The notes under the pieces are model-generated. The model was not told where the DNA came from and did no database searches. It worked only from the letters and a program-made list of their open reading frames with translations. Source: Flavobacterium flevense (GTDB taxonomy: Bacteria; Bacteroidota; Bacteroidia; Flavobacteriales; Flavobacteriaceae). From it: 64,000 nucleotides of DNA. The translations under genes and the position numbers were made by a program. Positions 32,988-41,628 of this stretch are shown piece by piece; position 1 is the first letter of the stretch, and every line of letters starts with the position of its first letter. The stretch lies in the NCBI RefSeq assembly GCF_900142775.1, contig NZ_FRCC01000007.1, forward strand, positions 186,001 to 250,000, in the 5' to 3' direction.

Positions 32988-33407
32988 TTAAGCATTCATT
33001 AAAGTTTCAATATCAAATTTACTCATTTGCATAAAGGCCTGCATCACCCGTGGCGCTTTTTCAGGATCAGCCATTAATTCCCCTAAAATGGCAGGAACTA
33101 TCTGCCAGGAAACGCCATATTGATCATCCAGCCAGCCACACTGATTATAAACTCCGTTAGTACCAAGCTTTCCCCAGTAATGGTCAATTTCTTCTTGAGT
33201 ATCACATTCGACAACATAAGAATTAGCAGCTGAAAATTGATATTGTGGTCCACCATTCAATCCCATAAATTGAAAACCATTTAATTCAAAACGAACCACT
33301 ATTGGATTTTCGCTTGTGATTTTAGAATTCGGAAAAATGGAACAATAATATGCTGCTGCTGTTTTGGCCTGACCATCAAACCACAAACAAGGATATAATG
33401 AATTCAT
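32988..33407 (-). CDS. PhnB-like VOC superfamily protein
   Basis: The 139-residue protein has the PhnB/3-demethylubiquinone-methyltransferase-like pattern: L-Y-P-C-L-W-F-D-G-Q-A-K-T-A-A-A-Y-Y at the start, F-M-G-L-N-G-G-P-Q-Y near 52, and G-W-L-D-D-Q-Y-G-V-S-W-Q-I-V-P near 91-105. The name methyltransferase in databases is misleading, since this is a vicinal-oxygen-chelate fold. Substrate unknown. Same strand and close to a second family member at 33576-34013, but only distantly similar to it. Confidence 0.9.
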   Translation of the reverse strand: MNSLYPCLWFDGQAKTAAAYYCSIFPNSKITSENPIVVRFELNGFQFMGLNGGPQYQFSAANSYVVECDTQEEIDHYWGKLGTNGVYNQCGWLDDQYGVSWQIVPAILGELMADPEKAPRVMQAFMQMSKFDIETLMNA

Positions 33408-33575
33408 AGTAATAGATTGTTTTTTCTGATTAAAGTTGCGTCTAAGGCAGTCTTTTTTTTTTTAAATTATCCTTTTTACTTTTTTGTTACAGGTAACATC
33501 GGTTTACACCGATTTTATTGTCTGTATAACTTGGTTTAATTTTACCAATATATTGTGGACCTGCCCTGAAGTAGT

Positions 33576-34013
33576 TTAATTTTCAGGATGGTGATTAAAC
33601 ATCCAGCGGATTCCAAAACGGTCCAGACAACAGCCCCAATAATCACCCCAAAACATATCCTGTAACGGTGCAATATCAGAACCACCTTCGGATAAGGCAT
33701 TAAATAAACGTTCCGTTTCTTCTCTGGTATCAGGCTCCAGGTTGATAGTCGTATTATTGCCAATGATCACTTTGTGTCCCATTGATTCCAGCATATCTGT
33801 TGCCATAATTTGAGTTCCTCCTAAAATAGGCAAGCACACATGCATTACTTTGTTTCCGTCTTCTTCAGAAAGAGGAGGTTGACCTTCCTGAGCAGGAATG
33901 TCTTTATTGTACATAATCGAACCCACAAATTCAGTATTAAATACTTTTTTGTAGAAATTAAAAGCTTCTTCAGTGTTGCCCTGAAAATTGAGGTAAATAG
34001 ATACTTTTGCCAT
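33576..34013 (-). CDS. PhnB-like VOC superfamily protein
   Basis: The 145-residue protein starts with K-V-S-I-Y-L-N-F-Q-G-N-T-E-E-A-F-N-F-Y, a typical glyoxalase/bleomycin-resistance-fold opening, and ends with W-G-D-Y-W-G-C-C-L-D-R-F-G-I-R-W-M-F-N, the usual PhnB-type C-terminal motif. It probably forms a dimer of paired beta-alpha-beta modules in the cytoplasm. Its function is not known. It is followed by a 168-base gap and the other VOC gene. Confidence 0.9.
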   Translation of the reverse strand: MAKVSIYLNFQGNTEEAFNFYKKVFNTEFVGSIMYNKDIPAQEGQPPLSEEDGNKVMHVCLPILGGTQIMATDMLESMGHKVIIGNNTTINLEPDTREETERLFNALSEGGSDIAPLQDMFWGDYWGCCLDRFGIRWMFNHHPEN

Positions 34014-34205
34014 TTTATTTTTAATTTATAGGATTATTAATACTACAAAGTTCCATCATTTTGACATAAATATAAATGTGTAATAATGACAACAAACAGG
34101 GGATTTACGTCAAAAAACGGTATTGTATAAAAATAAATAAAAAGGAAACAGGAAAATGAAGTACAGTATAAATAATTACAAAATGTTAATATTGAGGTAG
34201 ATAAA

Positions 34206-34242
34206 AGAAAAAGCCAATACAGTTTTTTGTATTGGCCTTTAG
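34206..34242 (-). terminator. Terminator of the small lipoprotein gene
   Basis: AAAGCCAATACA (34210-34221) pairs with TGTATTGGC (34229-34237) and on the minus strand is followed by a T-rich tract. Confidence 0.8.
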
Positions 34243-34260
34243 TTTTTTTGTTAAAGAGTA

Positions 34261-34524
34261 TTATTTTTTAATTTCTATATTAGCTTCTCCACCTTCAACG
34301 GTTACTTTAGTTTCATTTTTCCCGTCTTTAGTCTGGATATCAACACCATCAGTACCCACATTTACAGAAGTGCCATCAGCTTCTTCTTTAGACGCTTCCG
34401 GTACTGATTCAGCCGGTACTGATTCAGCTTGCGGAGGCGGAGGTGGTGGTGGATCTTTTTTTTCCCTGCAGGAAACAATTGTCAAAACTGTCAACAGACC
34501 TAAAAGCATCGTTAATTTTTTCAT
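34261..34524 (-). CDS. Small proline-rich lipoprotein
   Basis: The 87-residue protein starting MKKLTMLLGLLTVLTIVSC has a lipobox ending at Cys19, then charged residues, a run of seven prolines, a V-P-A-E-S-V-P-E repeat and an acidic, possibly beta-rich tail (V-N-V-G-T-D-G-V-D-I-Q-T-K-D-G). I do not recognise the family; similar short lipoproteins are common in Flavobacteriaceae. A much longer in-frame reading from 34770 would overlap the divergent AraC-type gene and is rejected. Confidence 0.75.
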   Translation of the reverse strand: MKKLTMLLGLLTVLTIVSCREKKDPPPPPPPQAESVPAESVPEASKEEADGTSVNVGTDGVDIQTKDGKNETKVTVEGGEANIEIKK

Positions 34525-34720
34525 TTTATGGGTTTTAAGTTGGTAAATTATTAATCTACAAGATACTAAAATTAATTGATACAAATCTCTTTTGCAAATT
34601 TGTTGTTTTTGAAATATTTTTAGCAGGACATATTTTCGATATACGTAGTATTTTTGATACTGATAAAAAGAATGTATATTAAAAAAAGTATTTTTGAATG
34701 TTGAATATAAAATAAACAAA

Positions 34721-35698
34721 ATGAAGCATGTTAGTATTTTAGTACCTGAATCTTCTGTTTTACAAGCCATAGCTGATCCTCAATATTTGTTTTCTGCAGT
34801 TAATCAGTTTTTGGCTGTAGCCAAAATGCAACCTTTGTTTAAAGTACACTTAGTTGGGCTTACATCTGAAATAAAACTGAATAACGGTATGTATACTGTG
34901 AACGCCAGCCAACTGATTCATGAGGTTAAAAACACTGATTTGATTATTATACCGGCTTTATTTGGTGATATGCAAACTGCTATTAACGCAAACAAAGAAC
35001 TTTTGCCCTGGATAAAAGAGCAATATCAAAGAGGAGCAGAGGTAGCTTCGCTTTGTGTTGGTGCTTTTTTGTTAGCTGCTACAGGATTATTGGATGGGAA
35101 AAAATGTTCAACGCATTGGGGTTTTCAAAATGAATTTAGAGGGATGTTCCCACAGGTTGAAGTGGTTGAAGGCAGTATTTTAACGGAAGAATCCCGCCTT
35201 TATTCCAGTGGTGGTGCTAATTCGTATTGGAATCTTTTATTGCATTTGGTTGAGAAATATACCGACAGATCTACAGCAATTTTAGCTTCTAAATATTTTG
35301 CCATAGACATAGACAGAGAAAGTCAGGCGGCTTTTGCATTGTTTCAGGGACAAAAAAATCATACTGATGAAGCTATCAAGAAAGCGCAGGATTTTATTGA
35401 AAACAATATTGAAGATCGTATTTCTATTGATGAACTGGCGGAGCATGTAGCCTTAGGACGTCGCAGTTTTGAAAGACGTTTTAAATTAGTGACTAATAAC
35501 TCAGTTTTAGAATACATCAATCGGGTAAAAATAGAATTTGCCAAGCGAAATTTCGAAAATAGCCGAAAAAACATCAACGAAGTCATGTTTGAAATAGGTT
35601 ATACGGACACCAAATCTTTTCGAACCATTTTTAAAAAAATGACAGGACTGACTCCGTTAGAATATCGGAATAAGTATAATAAAATAATGATGAACTGA
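34721..35698 (+). CDS. GlxA/AraC family transcriptional regulator
   Basis: The 325-residue protein joins a DJ-1/PfpI-like domain (residues 1-195, with V-A-S-L-C-V-G-A-F-L-L-A holding the nucleophile-elbow Cys) to a C-terminal AraC-type double helix-turn-helix (about 225-320, I-S-I-D-E-L-A-E-H-V-A-L-G-R-R-S-F-E-R-R-F and F-E-I-G-Y-T-D-T-K-S-F-R-T-I-F-K). Such proteins act as transcription factors, often sensing a small metabolite. ATG 34721 is chosen over a TTG at 34694. It converges on the permease gene with one base between the stops. Confidence 0.9.
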   Translation: MKHVSILVPESSVLQAIADPQYLFSAVNQFLAVAKMQPLFKVHLVGLTSEIKLNNGMYTVNASQLIHEVKNTDLIIIPALFGDMQTAINANKELLPWIKEQYQRGAEVASLCVGAFLLAATGLLDGKKCSTHWGFQNEFRGMFPQVEVVEGSILTEESRLYSSGGANSYWNLLLHLVEKYTDRSTAILASKYFAIDIDRESQAAFALFQGQKNHTDEAIKKAQDFIENNIEDRISIDELAEHVALGRRSFERRFKLVTNNSVLEYINRVKIEFAKRNFENSRKNINEVMFEIGYTDTKSFRTIFKKMTGLTPLEYRNKYNKIMMN

Positions 35699-35699
35699 A

Positions 35700-37442
35700 T
35701 TACATAATTAAACGAACACCACCAAGCTCAGAAATTCGATAAGAAAAACGATCTCCCGGAGAACCAATAAACATAAAGTTTTTAGGAATTTTCCATTTTT
35801 CAGATAATTCATCGATGATTTCAGGACCAAAAACGCCTTCTAATTCTATAAATTCAATGTCAATTTCAGGATAAGCTCTGTCTAATACTTTTAAATCAAT
35901 AATCAAAGGGTCATTATTTGCTCCTTCGAGTTTAATGTTTACAATTTTTAATTTACGGGTAGTTTCATTATTCTGAACATACTGCATCACTTTGTTCAGG
36001 ATGGCTACATCATCTCCTTTAGTAAAAAATACAAATTCCTGAGAGGTGATTTTTAAGTTCAATTTTATTAAATAACGATTACTGAAGATGACTAATTTTC
36101 GTAACGGAGTGTAAAAATATTCAAGAGCTTCAATAAGAACTAAAATCAAAAAAGAGCGGTTTAGCATGATAGCAATAAAAAGCAATGCAGGGACTAAGTA
36201 CTGTAAAAAGGTATAAAAAGAATCTACATTAAGCTCGATGTTTCCAATAAATGCGGTTATAACAAGGCTTACTGCTACTACTACGGCAACACCTCTTGCT
36301 TTTTCCGGTCGGGGTAATTTTTTCCGTTTGAATTTTAATAATAAGTTTCCAATACCAAATAATCCCATAACGGCTAAAAAGGAGAAAGTATAAACACCTG
36401 CCAATACTACAATATTTCCTTCGGTAACAACTAAAACCGATACGCAAAGCAACAGGAAGCTGATTATAATTCGATAATTAGAGCCTCTTTTATTTTGTTT
36501 TAAAAAATAATTAGGTAAAATACGGTCTAATGTCATACGGTTTAACAACCCTGAAACTCCCACAAATGAAGTTAAAACAGCTCCGCAAAGTACTAAAACA
36601 GCATCAATAGAAATGAGATAAGCTAGCCAGGTTCCGCCAGTTGTATGTCCTAAAAAGGCTAACAGGGATTCTTTATGTTCGCCTACTTCGGTTAAAGGGA
36701 TGATACAAATAATTAAAAAAGCTAATGCAGGATTGAAAAAACTAACAATTCCCCACATGTTGCGAAGTGTTTTAGGAAAAACGCCATGTTCCTGCTCTTC
36801 AACAAAATTTGCAGAACTTTCAAAACCGGAAATTCCTAACATTGCAGCTGCAAAACCCAGAAAAAGAGCATGTGGAATACCATCAGAAGTAATAGGAAGA
36901 CTCCAGTTAAAATGAAAGGTGTCTAAACCATGATTGATTAAAAACCATGCGGATGCAAATACCAGTAAACTCAGGGTTATTAAGTGAATAATGAATATGA
37001 TTACAGCAACAAATGCCGATTCTCCAATTCCTAAAATGGCCAGATAAGTAAAGGCAAGCAATACTACAACAGTGGCTATGTGTACATCAATGAAGGAAAA
37101 AATACCGTGAAGGTAATGCATGCCTTCGGAGGCAGAAATAACTGCTGTTGCCATATAGGACAAAACTGTCAAGGTAGCGGCAAGTGAAGCCATTTTTTTA
37201 GAAGAAGTATTTAAAAGTACATTATATGCTCCACCGTTTAGAGGAATAGCACCTACAACTTCGCCATATATTTTTCTGAATAAAAAAAGTACTACTGCAA
37301 CAATTAATAAAGAAATCCAGGCATATTGACCTGCATACATGATTGTTAAAGCCGAAACATAAAGACAAGAAGAACTAATATCATTTCCGCAAATAGCAGT
37401 GGCTTGTAATTCATTTAATTTTTTATGGATTTTTTCTTTCAT
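35700..37442 (-). CDS. APC family amino acid/polyamine permease with C-terminal cytosolic domain
   Basis: The 580-residue protein begins with a short cytoplasmic part, then about twelve transmembrane segments (residues 20-450). The APC consensus is visible, such as G-A-I-P-L-N-G-G-A-Y-N-V-L near 65-77 and G-I-S-G-F-E-S-S-A-N-F-V-E-E-Q near 203-217. The last roughly 130 residues (after R-Y-L-I-K-L-N) form a soluble domain with alternating strands and helices, I-D-L-K-V-L-D-R-A-Y-P-E-I, function unknown. The substrate is probably an amino acid or related amine. Confidence 0.85.
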   Translation of the reverse strand: MKEKIHKKLNELQATAICGNDISSSCLYVSALTIMYAGQYAWISLLIVAVVLFLFRKIYGEVVGAIPLNGGAYNVLLNTSSKKMASLAATLTVLSYMATAVISASEGMHYLHGIFSFIDVHIATVVVLLAFTYLAILGIGESAFVAVIIFIIHLITLSLLVFASAWFLINHGLDTFHFNWSLPITSDGIPHALFLGFAAAMLGISGFESSANFVEEQEHGVFPKTLRNMWGIVSFFNPALAFLIICIIPLTEVGEHKESLLAFLGHTTGGTWLAYLISIDAVLVLCGAVLTSFVGVSGLLNRMTLDRILPNYFLKQNKRGSNYRIIISFLLLCVSVLVVTEGNIVVLAGVYTFSFLAVMGLFGIGNLLLKFKRKKLPRPEKARGVAVVVAVSLVITAFIGNIELNVDSFYTFLQYLVPALLFIAIMLNRSFLILVLIEALEYFYTPLRKLVIFSNRYLIKLNLKITSQEFVFFTKGDDVAILNKVMQYVQNNETTRKLKIVNIKLEGANNDPLIIDLKVLDRAYPEIDIEFIELEGVFGPEIIDELSEKWKIPKNFMFIGSPGDRFSYRISELGGVRLIM

Positions 37443-37563
37443 TCCTGTTGTTTTATTCTAGATTTTCTAAAGATAAATATTTGATACAAAACAACCCAAT
37501 AAAAGCAGGTAATCCTTTTTGTTGTTTTTTAACAATTGCTGTTAAAAAAAATATTGAAATATT

Positions 37564-38046
37564 CTAAGATGCAGTTTTATTAAAATTTTTAAGAGAAGAC
37601 AATGCTTTTAGTTGGATTTTGCGTTGCATGTAACCGGTCCACCCAAAAAGAAGTCCCGGGAGTCCAAAAGCTTGTTGTGACCATTTCCAGATATTGAAAT
37701 CATCATTTTGTTTGACAATAAGACCTGCTTTAAAACGGAATTTAGATTGAATATGGTTTGTAATTTGTCTTTTATTTTTACCAAAAAAATAAACCGCCGT
37801 CCATTTTACTTCAGCCGTATGTTTATTAATTGTAATGATTTTATAATCAAGATCCAGGTTTTTATTGCTTTTAGAAATTAGCATTTTCCACATTTTAGGA
37901 ACTTCATCTGCAGTTAAGAAACCAAATACCGGGTCATGAAATTTTACGTTATCAGCATAACATTCTTCTATTTTAGAAACATCTCCATTAGCAATGGAAG
38001 TATATAATTGATGTATCGTTTTTACTGAAGCTGTCATGTTAACCAA
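37564..38046 (-). CDS. NTF2-like (SnoaL-type) protein
   Basis: The 160-residue protein has the cone-shaped NTF2-like pattern: an N-terminal helix (T-I-H-Q-L-Y-T-S-I-A-N-G-D), Y-A-D-N-V-K-F-H-D-P-V-F-G at about 26-38, and later strands with W-T-A-V-Y-F. Members bind small hydrophobic ligands or act as isomerases; the ligand is unknown here. A second ATG, three codons in (MTASVK, 38037), is an equally good start. Confidence 0.8.
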   Translation of the reverse strand: MVNMTASVKTIHQLYTSIANGDVSKIEECYADNVKFHDPVFGFLTADEVPKMWKMLISKSNKNLDLDYKIITINKHTAEVKWTAVYFFGKNKRQITNHIQSKFRFKAGLIVKQNDDFNIWKWSQQAFGLPGLLFGWTGYMQRKIQLKALSSLKNFNKTAS

Positions 38047-38165
38047 CTTATAAATGTTCTTAAAAATTTAAAATCCGATATAAATGTAAGAATATATTTC
38101 TTTGTGTAAGTTGTTTTAATGTTAAAATTGTAAAAATAATAGTACTTATAGTTGTTTTTTAAATG

Positions 38166-38693
38166 CTAAAGATATAACGAGCTGATTTCTTTGACGGTAT
38201 CAAATGTGTTTTTACTGTTTGTATGAGTCATAGTAAAATTGGATTGTTTATTAATGGCTGTAAAATTTCCGGTTTGACTGCTAAAATCATTAGAAGTCCC
38301 TTTAATATTAAAGCGTATGGATGCTATATTTGATTGCTTTAATTTAGTCATTTCAGCAGCAGTAAAAACAAAATAAGAATTGAGAGTGTTTTGACTGTTT
38401 TCAAAAATACCTTTATCTGTACAGCTGATAAAGCTGTTATCGCTTAAATACACATACACTGTACCGGAAAGTATAAAATTAGTATTGGTGGTAGCAGCTG
38501 AGAGCTTTAGAATACCACCATTTTCTGTTTTGGCTATTTGTACTTTGACTTCGTTAGTTAATGCATAATTGGGAGTTATAAAATTCCAGACAGAAGTTGC
38601 TTTGTAATTTTTAGCTTTAAAAGTCATTGTTTCCTGACTTCTGGCAGTAATAGAAATAAATAAAAACAGCAAGAGTATTTTTAATTTCATCAT
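38166..38693 (-). CDS. Secreted protein of unknown function
   Basis: The 175-residue product has a signal peptide (MMKLKILLLFLFISITARSQ) and a beta-rich remainder with several short repeated turns (N-G-G-I-L-K-L-S ... S-D-N-S-F-I-S-C-T). No family is recognised. The adjacent ATG codons at 38693 and 38690 are preferred, since the longer frame from 38729 would overlap the end of the upstream lipoprotein gene and place the signal peptide internally. Confidence 0.7.
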   Translation of the reverse strand: MMKLKILLLFLFISITARSQETMTFKAKNYKATSVWNFITPNYALTNEVKVQIAKTENGGILKLSAATTNTNFILSGTVYVYLSDNSFISCTDKGIFENSQNTLNSYFVFTAAEMTKLKQSNIASIRFNIKGTSNDFSSQTGNFTAINKQSNFTMTHTNSKNTFDTVKEISSLYL

Positions 38694-38704
38694 GGTTTTA
38701 TCTG

Positions 38705-39163
38705 TTAATAGGTAAAATGATCTACCCAATCGGAGGTTTTTATGGCAGAAACAAGATTCTCATCATTCATAAAAACACGTAATTCCTTATTAGCTACTTT
38801 TTTAGTATATAAAGCTTTAAATCGGTAAACGGTTATGTGGTCATCGGTGTTTTGATAAACTTCGGCTAATTCTAAATCTTTAAAAGTACCATACCATTGC
38901 CTGAATTTAGTACAGGTTTTAGAAAGTTTTTCGATAGTAATATTGTTAATGACTGACTGAGTGGCTTCGCTGTTAGTAAAAGGTTTGAATTTAGAAGTAT
39001 TACAAGTCATCAAAACACGTTTTCCTAACGCATACGCTTTGTTTTTTTGACTACTGTTGATTTGGGTTGTTGTTAATTTTACAGTTTCAACTTTTTGATG
39101 TGCTTTTTTTGATTTACATCCTACTACTGCAATTAGGCTTAAGATTACGATCAGTTTTTTCAT
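38705..39163 (-). CDS. Lipoprotein of unknown function
   Basis: The 152-residue product begins MKKLIVILSLIAVVGCKSKK with a lipobox ending at Cys16. The rest is about half helical and includes D-D-H-I-T-V-Y-R-F-K-A-L-Y. I do not recognise the family. It sits one base after the M23 peptidase stop and 11 bases before the secreted protein gene, so the three probably form one transcript of envelope proteins. Confidence 0.75.
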   Translation of the reverse strand: MKKLIVILSLIAVVGCKSKKAHQKVETVKLTTTQINSSQKNKAYALGKRVLMTCNTSKFKPFTNSEATQSVINNITIEKLSKTCTKFRQWYGTFKDLELAEVYQNTDDHITVYRFKALYTKKVANKELRVFMNDENLVSAIKTSDWVDHFTY

Positions 39164-39164
39164 T

Positions 39165-39839
39165 TTAGTTTTTAATTTTTAATAATAAATTAGGGTTTGG
39201 GCAATTATCTTTGTAAAAATCCAAATCAGATTTACTGCAAACACCAGGATAGTCTCCCTGGTAATTGCCAATGTTTTTAATAATCTGAAAATGTAAATGC
39301 GGAGCATAATCACCATTTACAGAAGAATCTCCCAGGCTTGCCAGTTGTTCTCCTTTTTTGAAAAACGTTCCGATTTGTAGATTTTTTATACTTTCTAACG
39401 ATAAATGACCGTATAAAGTATAGAAAACAGTATTTTCTAATTGATGTTTTAAGATTATGGTGGGACCATAGTCACCCACAGCATCATTGTTTTTAAAACT
39501 ATGAATCCAGCCATCTAATGGGCAAATTACTGCTGTTCCTGCCTGAGTCCATAAATCGATTCCTATATGAATGTTACGTTCTTCAATGGTTTCGTTTTTA
39601 AAATAGGGACTTCTCCGGTATAAATTTCGTTCTTCCAGATAACCGCCATAAGCCACTTTGGCATCCTGAAGTTTGGCTTGTTGTTCAATGTAAAGCGCAA
39701 CGGCAGCCGCATCTGTTAGATTTACTTTGGCTAAATCGGAATTAGAAACAGATAAATCTAATGGAAAATAATCTTTTTGCGAATGCGCATTACTTACTAA
39801 ATGAATAGGTTCTGTATTTTTAAAAATATTTTCGATAAT
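39165..39839 (-). CDS. M23 family peptidoglycan endopeptidase, no standard start codon
   Basis: The LytM core is clear: H-I-G-I-D-L-W near the first zinc-ligand region, Y-G-P-T-I-I-L-K-H, Y-T-L-Y-G-H-L-S (H-x-H-like zinc motif region), and A-P-H-L-H-F-Q-I-I (H-L-H). It should cut peptidoglycan cross-links. The N-terminal part (I-I-E-N-I-F-K-N-T-E-P-I-H-L-V ... F-P-L-D-L-S-V) also fits relatives but its frame, open to a TAA near 39865, contains no ATG, GTG or TTG upstream of this region; the first usable codons are GTC (39842), ATT (39839) and ATC (39836). The GTG at 39656 would remove a conserved third. The start given is therefore a guess. Confidence 0.7.
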   Translation of the reverse strand: MIENIFKNTEPIHLVSNAHSQKDYFPLDLSVSNSDLAKVNLTDAAAVALYIEQQAKLQDAKVAYGGYLEERNLYRRSPYFKNETIEERNIHIGIDLWTQAGTAVICPLDGWIHSFKNNDAVGDYGPTIILKHQLENTVFYTLYGHLSLESIKNLQIGTFFKKGEQLASLGDSSVNGDYAPHLHFQIIKNIGNYQGDYPGVCSKSDLDFYKDNCPNPNLLLKIKN

Positions 39840-39943
39840 GACTTTTTTTTGAACTTTAAATTAAATCAAAAAAAGTCAGGCTAAAAAATTTTAAAAGGAT
39901 TTATAACTTTTAATTAGGAAAATTTAGGATTATTTCGGAAAAA

Positions 39944-40684
39944 TTATGCCAGATTCAACTGCAATGCAAAACAGTTTTTATCTTCCTTGGTAATACTAAA
40001 AACAATCACATCATCAGAAACATTCTCGTGAATCATCACTTCATCCCGCAAGGAAAGCTCTTTCATAAAATTCATTTCGAAGCTTTTTATTTTTTGCTTC
40101 AAAATGATATTTTCATCTACTAAATCCATGCACCATTCCAGATATTTGACATTGTTAACATGATTTACAATATCTAAATCAGATAAAATTACGGTTTTAC
40201 TGAAAACTTCTTCTTTTTCGGGATTAATATCAATTTTAGAAAACCCTTCCTCAGTAGCCTTTATATCCGGGAATAATTCAAAATGATCGTGAGCGAGGGT
40301 AAGTAATTCAGGGCGACGTTTTTGTGTGTTGAAAACAGCCCAAAAAGTCTCGCAACCTGCTATTTTTTCTCCGTTTACATATACTTCTAAAGCACGTACT
40401 GATCGGGAATTTTCCAGACTGTTAATCCATGTTTTTACCGTTACGATATCTTTCCATTTCGGTAATGCACTAATTTCTACACGCATTCTGCTCAAAACCC
40501 AGGCCTGGTCAAATTCCTGCATATCCGTAAAGCTAATTCCTCCAATTTCAGAATGTGTTGCTGCTGTAAGCTGTAGCAAATTACATAATTCCGTATATTT
40601 CAGGTTTCCTGACGGCAAACATTGCGTGAAGTTGATTTCGTAGTCTTTGCTTAATATCGAAGTGAAATTAGGTGCTATTGGCAT
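39944..40684 (-). CDS. Acyl-ACP thioesterase family protein
   Basis: The 246-residue protein contains two hotdog folds in tandem as in bacterial FatA-like thioesterases. The first domain has A-A-T-H-S-E-I-G-G near 41-49 and Q-A-W-V-L-S-R-M near 60-67; the second has D-L-D-I-V-N-H-V-N-N-V-K-Y-L-E-W near 168-183, which carries the catalytic Asn/His. It would release fatty acids from acyl carrier protein in the cytoplasm. Neighbouring genes (miaA, channel) are on the same strand but functionally unrelated. Confidence 0.88.
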   Translation of the reverse strand: MPIAPNFTSILSKDYEINFTQCLPSGNLKYTELCNLLQLTAATHSEIGGISFTDMQEFDQAWVLSRMRVEISALPKWKDIVTVKTWINSLENSRSVRALEVYVNGEKIAGCETFWAVFNTQKRRPELLTLAHDHFELFPDIKATEEGFSKIDINPEKEEVFSKTVILSDLDIVNHVNNVKYLEWCMDLVDENIILKQKIKSFEMNFMKELSLRDEVMIHENVSDDVIVFSITKEDKNCFALQLNLA

Positions 40685-40698
40685 GGAAATTTATGATT

Positions 40699-41628
40699 TT
40701 AGATTTTAGATTTTTGTTTTAAATGGATATAATCGACTATTTGATGTGTAGGTGTTTCAAAATGAAACCATCGGGTGTTTGCATCTCTTTTGAACCAGGT
40801 TAGCTGGCGTTTTGCAAATCGGCGTGTGTTTTTCTTGATTTCTTCGATTGCAAATTCTAATGAAAACTCTTTGTCAAAATAAGCAAACAATTCTCGGTAG
40901 CCCACGGTTTGTAGCGCATTTAATTCTTTATTTGGATACAAATCCTTAGCTTCTTTCAGTAAGCCTTCGCTCATCATAATGTCCACACGCTGGTTGATAC
41001 GGTTGTACATCACGTTTCTTTCGGCTTCTAAACCAATGAGAATAGGAGTGAAGCTTCTTTCGTTTTTCTTTTGATTTAAAAAAGAAGAATAGGGTTTTGC
41101 TGTTCCAATGCAAACTTCGACAAATCGCATCATGCGTTGCGGATTGAGCAATGTTTGCGGGTTTTCGACAGTGATTTTTTCAAAATAATCAGGATCGTGC
41201 TTTTTTAGTTGCTCCTGCAAATAACCGATACCTAATTTTTCATAGTTTGTGTTGACTTCCTGACGTATTTCAGGATTAATTTCAGGAAAATCATCAAAAC
41301 CCTGTAGAATTGCATTAACATACAATCCGGATCCGCCTACAAGAACCACATAATCATTGGTTTTAAATAATTCTTCAATGGTTGTGATAGCTTCTTTTTC
41401 GAAATCGCCTACCGTATAATTTTCAAAAACTGATTTATTCTGTATAAAATGATGTTTGGCTGCTGCTAATTCTTTTGGATTTGGAACGGCGGTTCCAATG
41501 GTCATTTCCTTGAAAAACTGACGACTGTCACAGGAAACAATTTCGCAGCCAAAATAATTAGCTAATTGAATACTCAAAGCTGTTTTTCCTATAGCTGTAG
41601 GCCCTACTATGGTAATTAGGTGTTTCAT
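40699..41628 (-). CDS. miaA: tRNA dimethylallyltransferase
   Basis: MiaA adds a dimethylallyl group to A37 of tRNAs reading UNN codons. The 309-residue protein has P-loop G-P-T-A-I-G-K-T-A near 9-17, the D-S-R-Q-F motif near 36-40, A-K-H-H-F near 60-64, the loop V-G-G-S-G-L-Y near 104-110, and F-A-K-R-Q-L-T-W-F near the end. The start at 41628 is chosen because it gives the usual MKHLITIVGPTAIGK opening. Its ATG overlaps the stop of the channel gene by four bases. Confidence 0.96.
   Translation of the reverse strand: MKHLITIVGPTAIGKTALSIQLANYFGCEIVSCDSRQFFKEMTIGTAVPNPKELAAAKHHFIQNKSVFENYTVGDFEKEAITTIEELFKTNDYVVLVGGSGLYVNAILQGFDDFPEINPEIRQEVNTNYEKLGIGYLQEQLKKHDPDYFEKITVENPQTLLNPQRMMRFVEVCIGTAKPYSSFLNQKKNERSFTPILIGLEAERNVMYNRINQRVDIMMSEGLLKEAKDLYPNKELNALQTVGYRELFAYFDKEFSLEFAIEEIKKNTRRFAKRQLTWFKRDANTRWFHFETPTHQIVDYIHLKQKSKI

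Noticed and set aside
34525..34770. N-terminal extension of the small lipoprotein
   Set aside because: The internal ATG gives a standard lipoprotein signal; the extension overlaps the divergent regulator gene.
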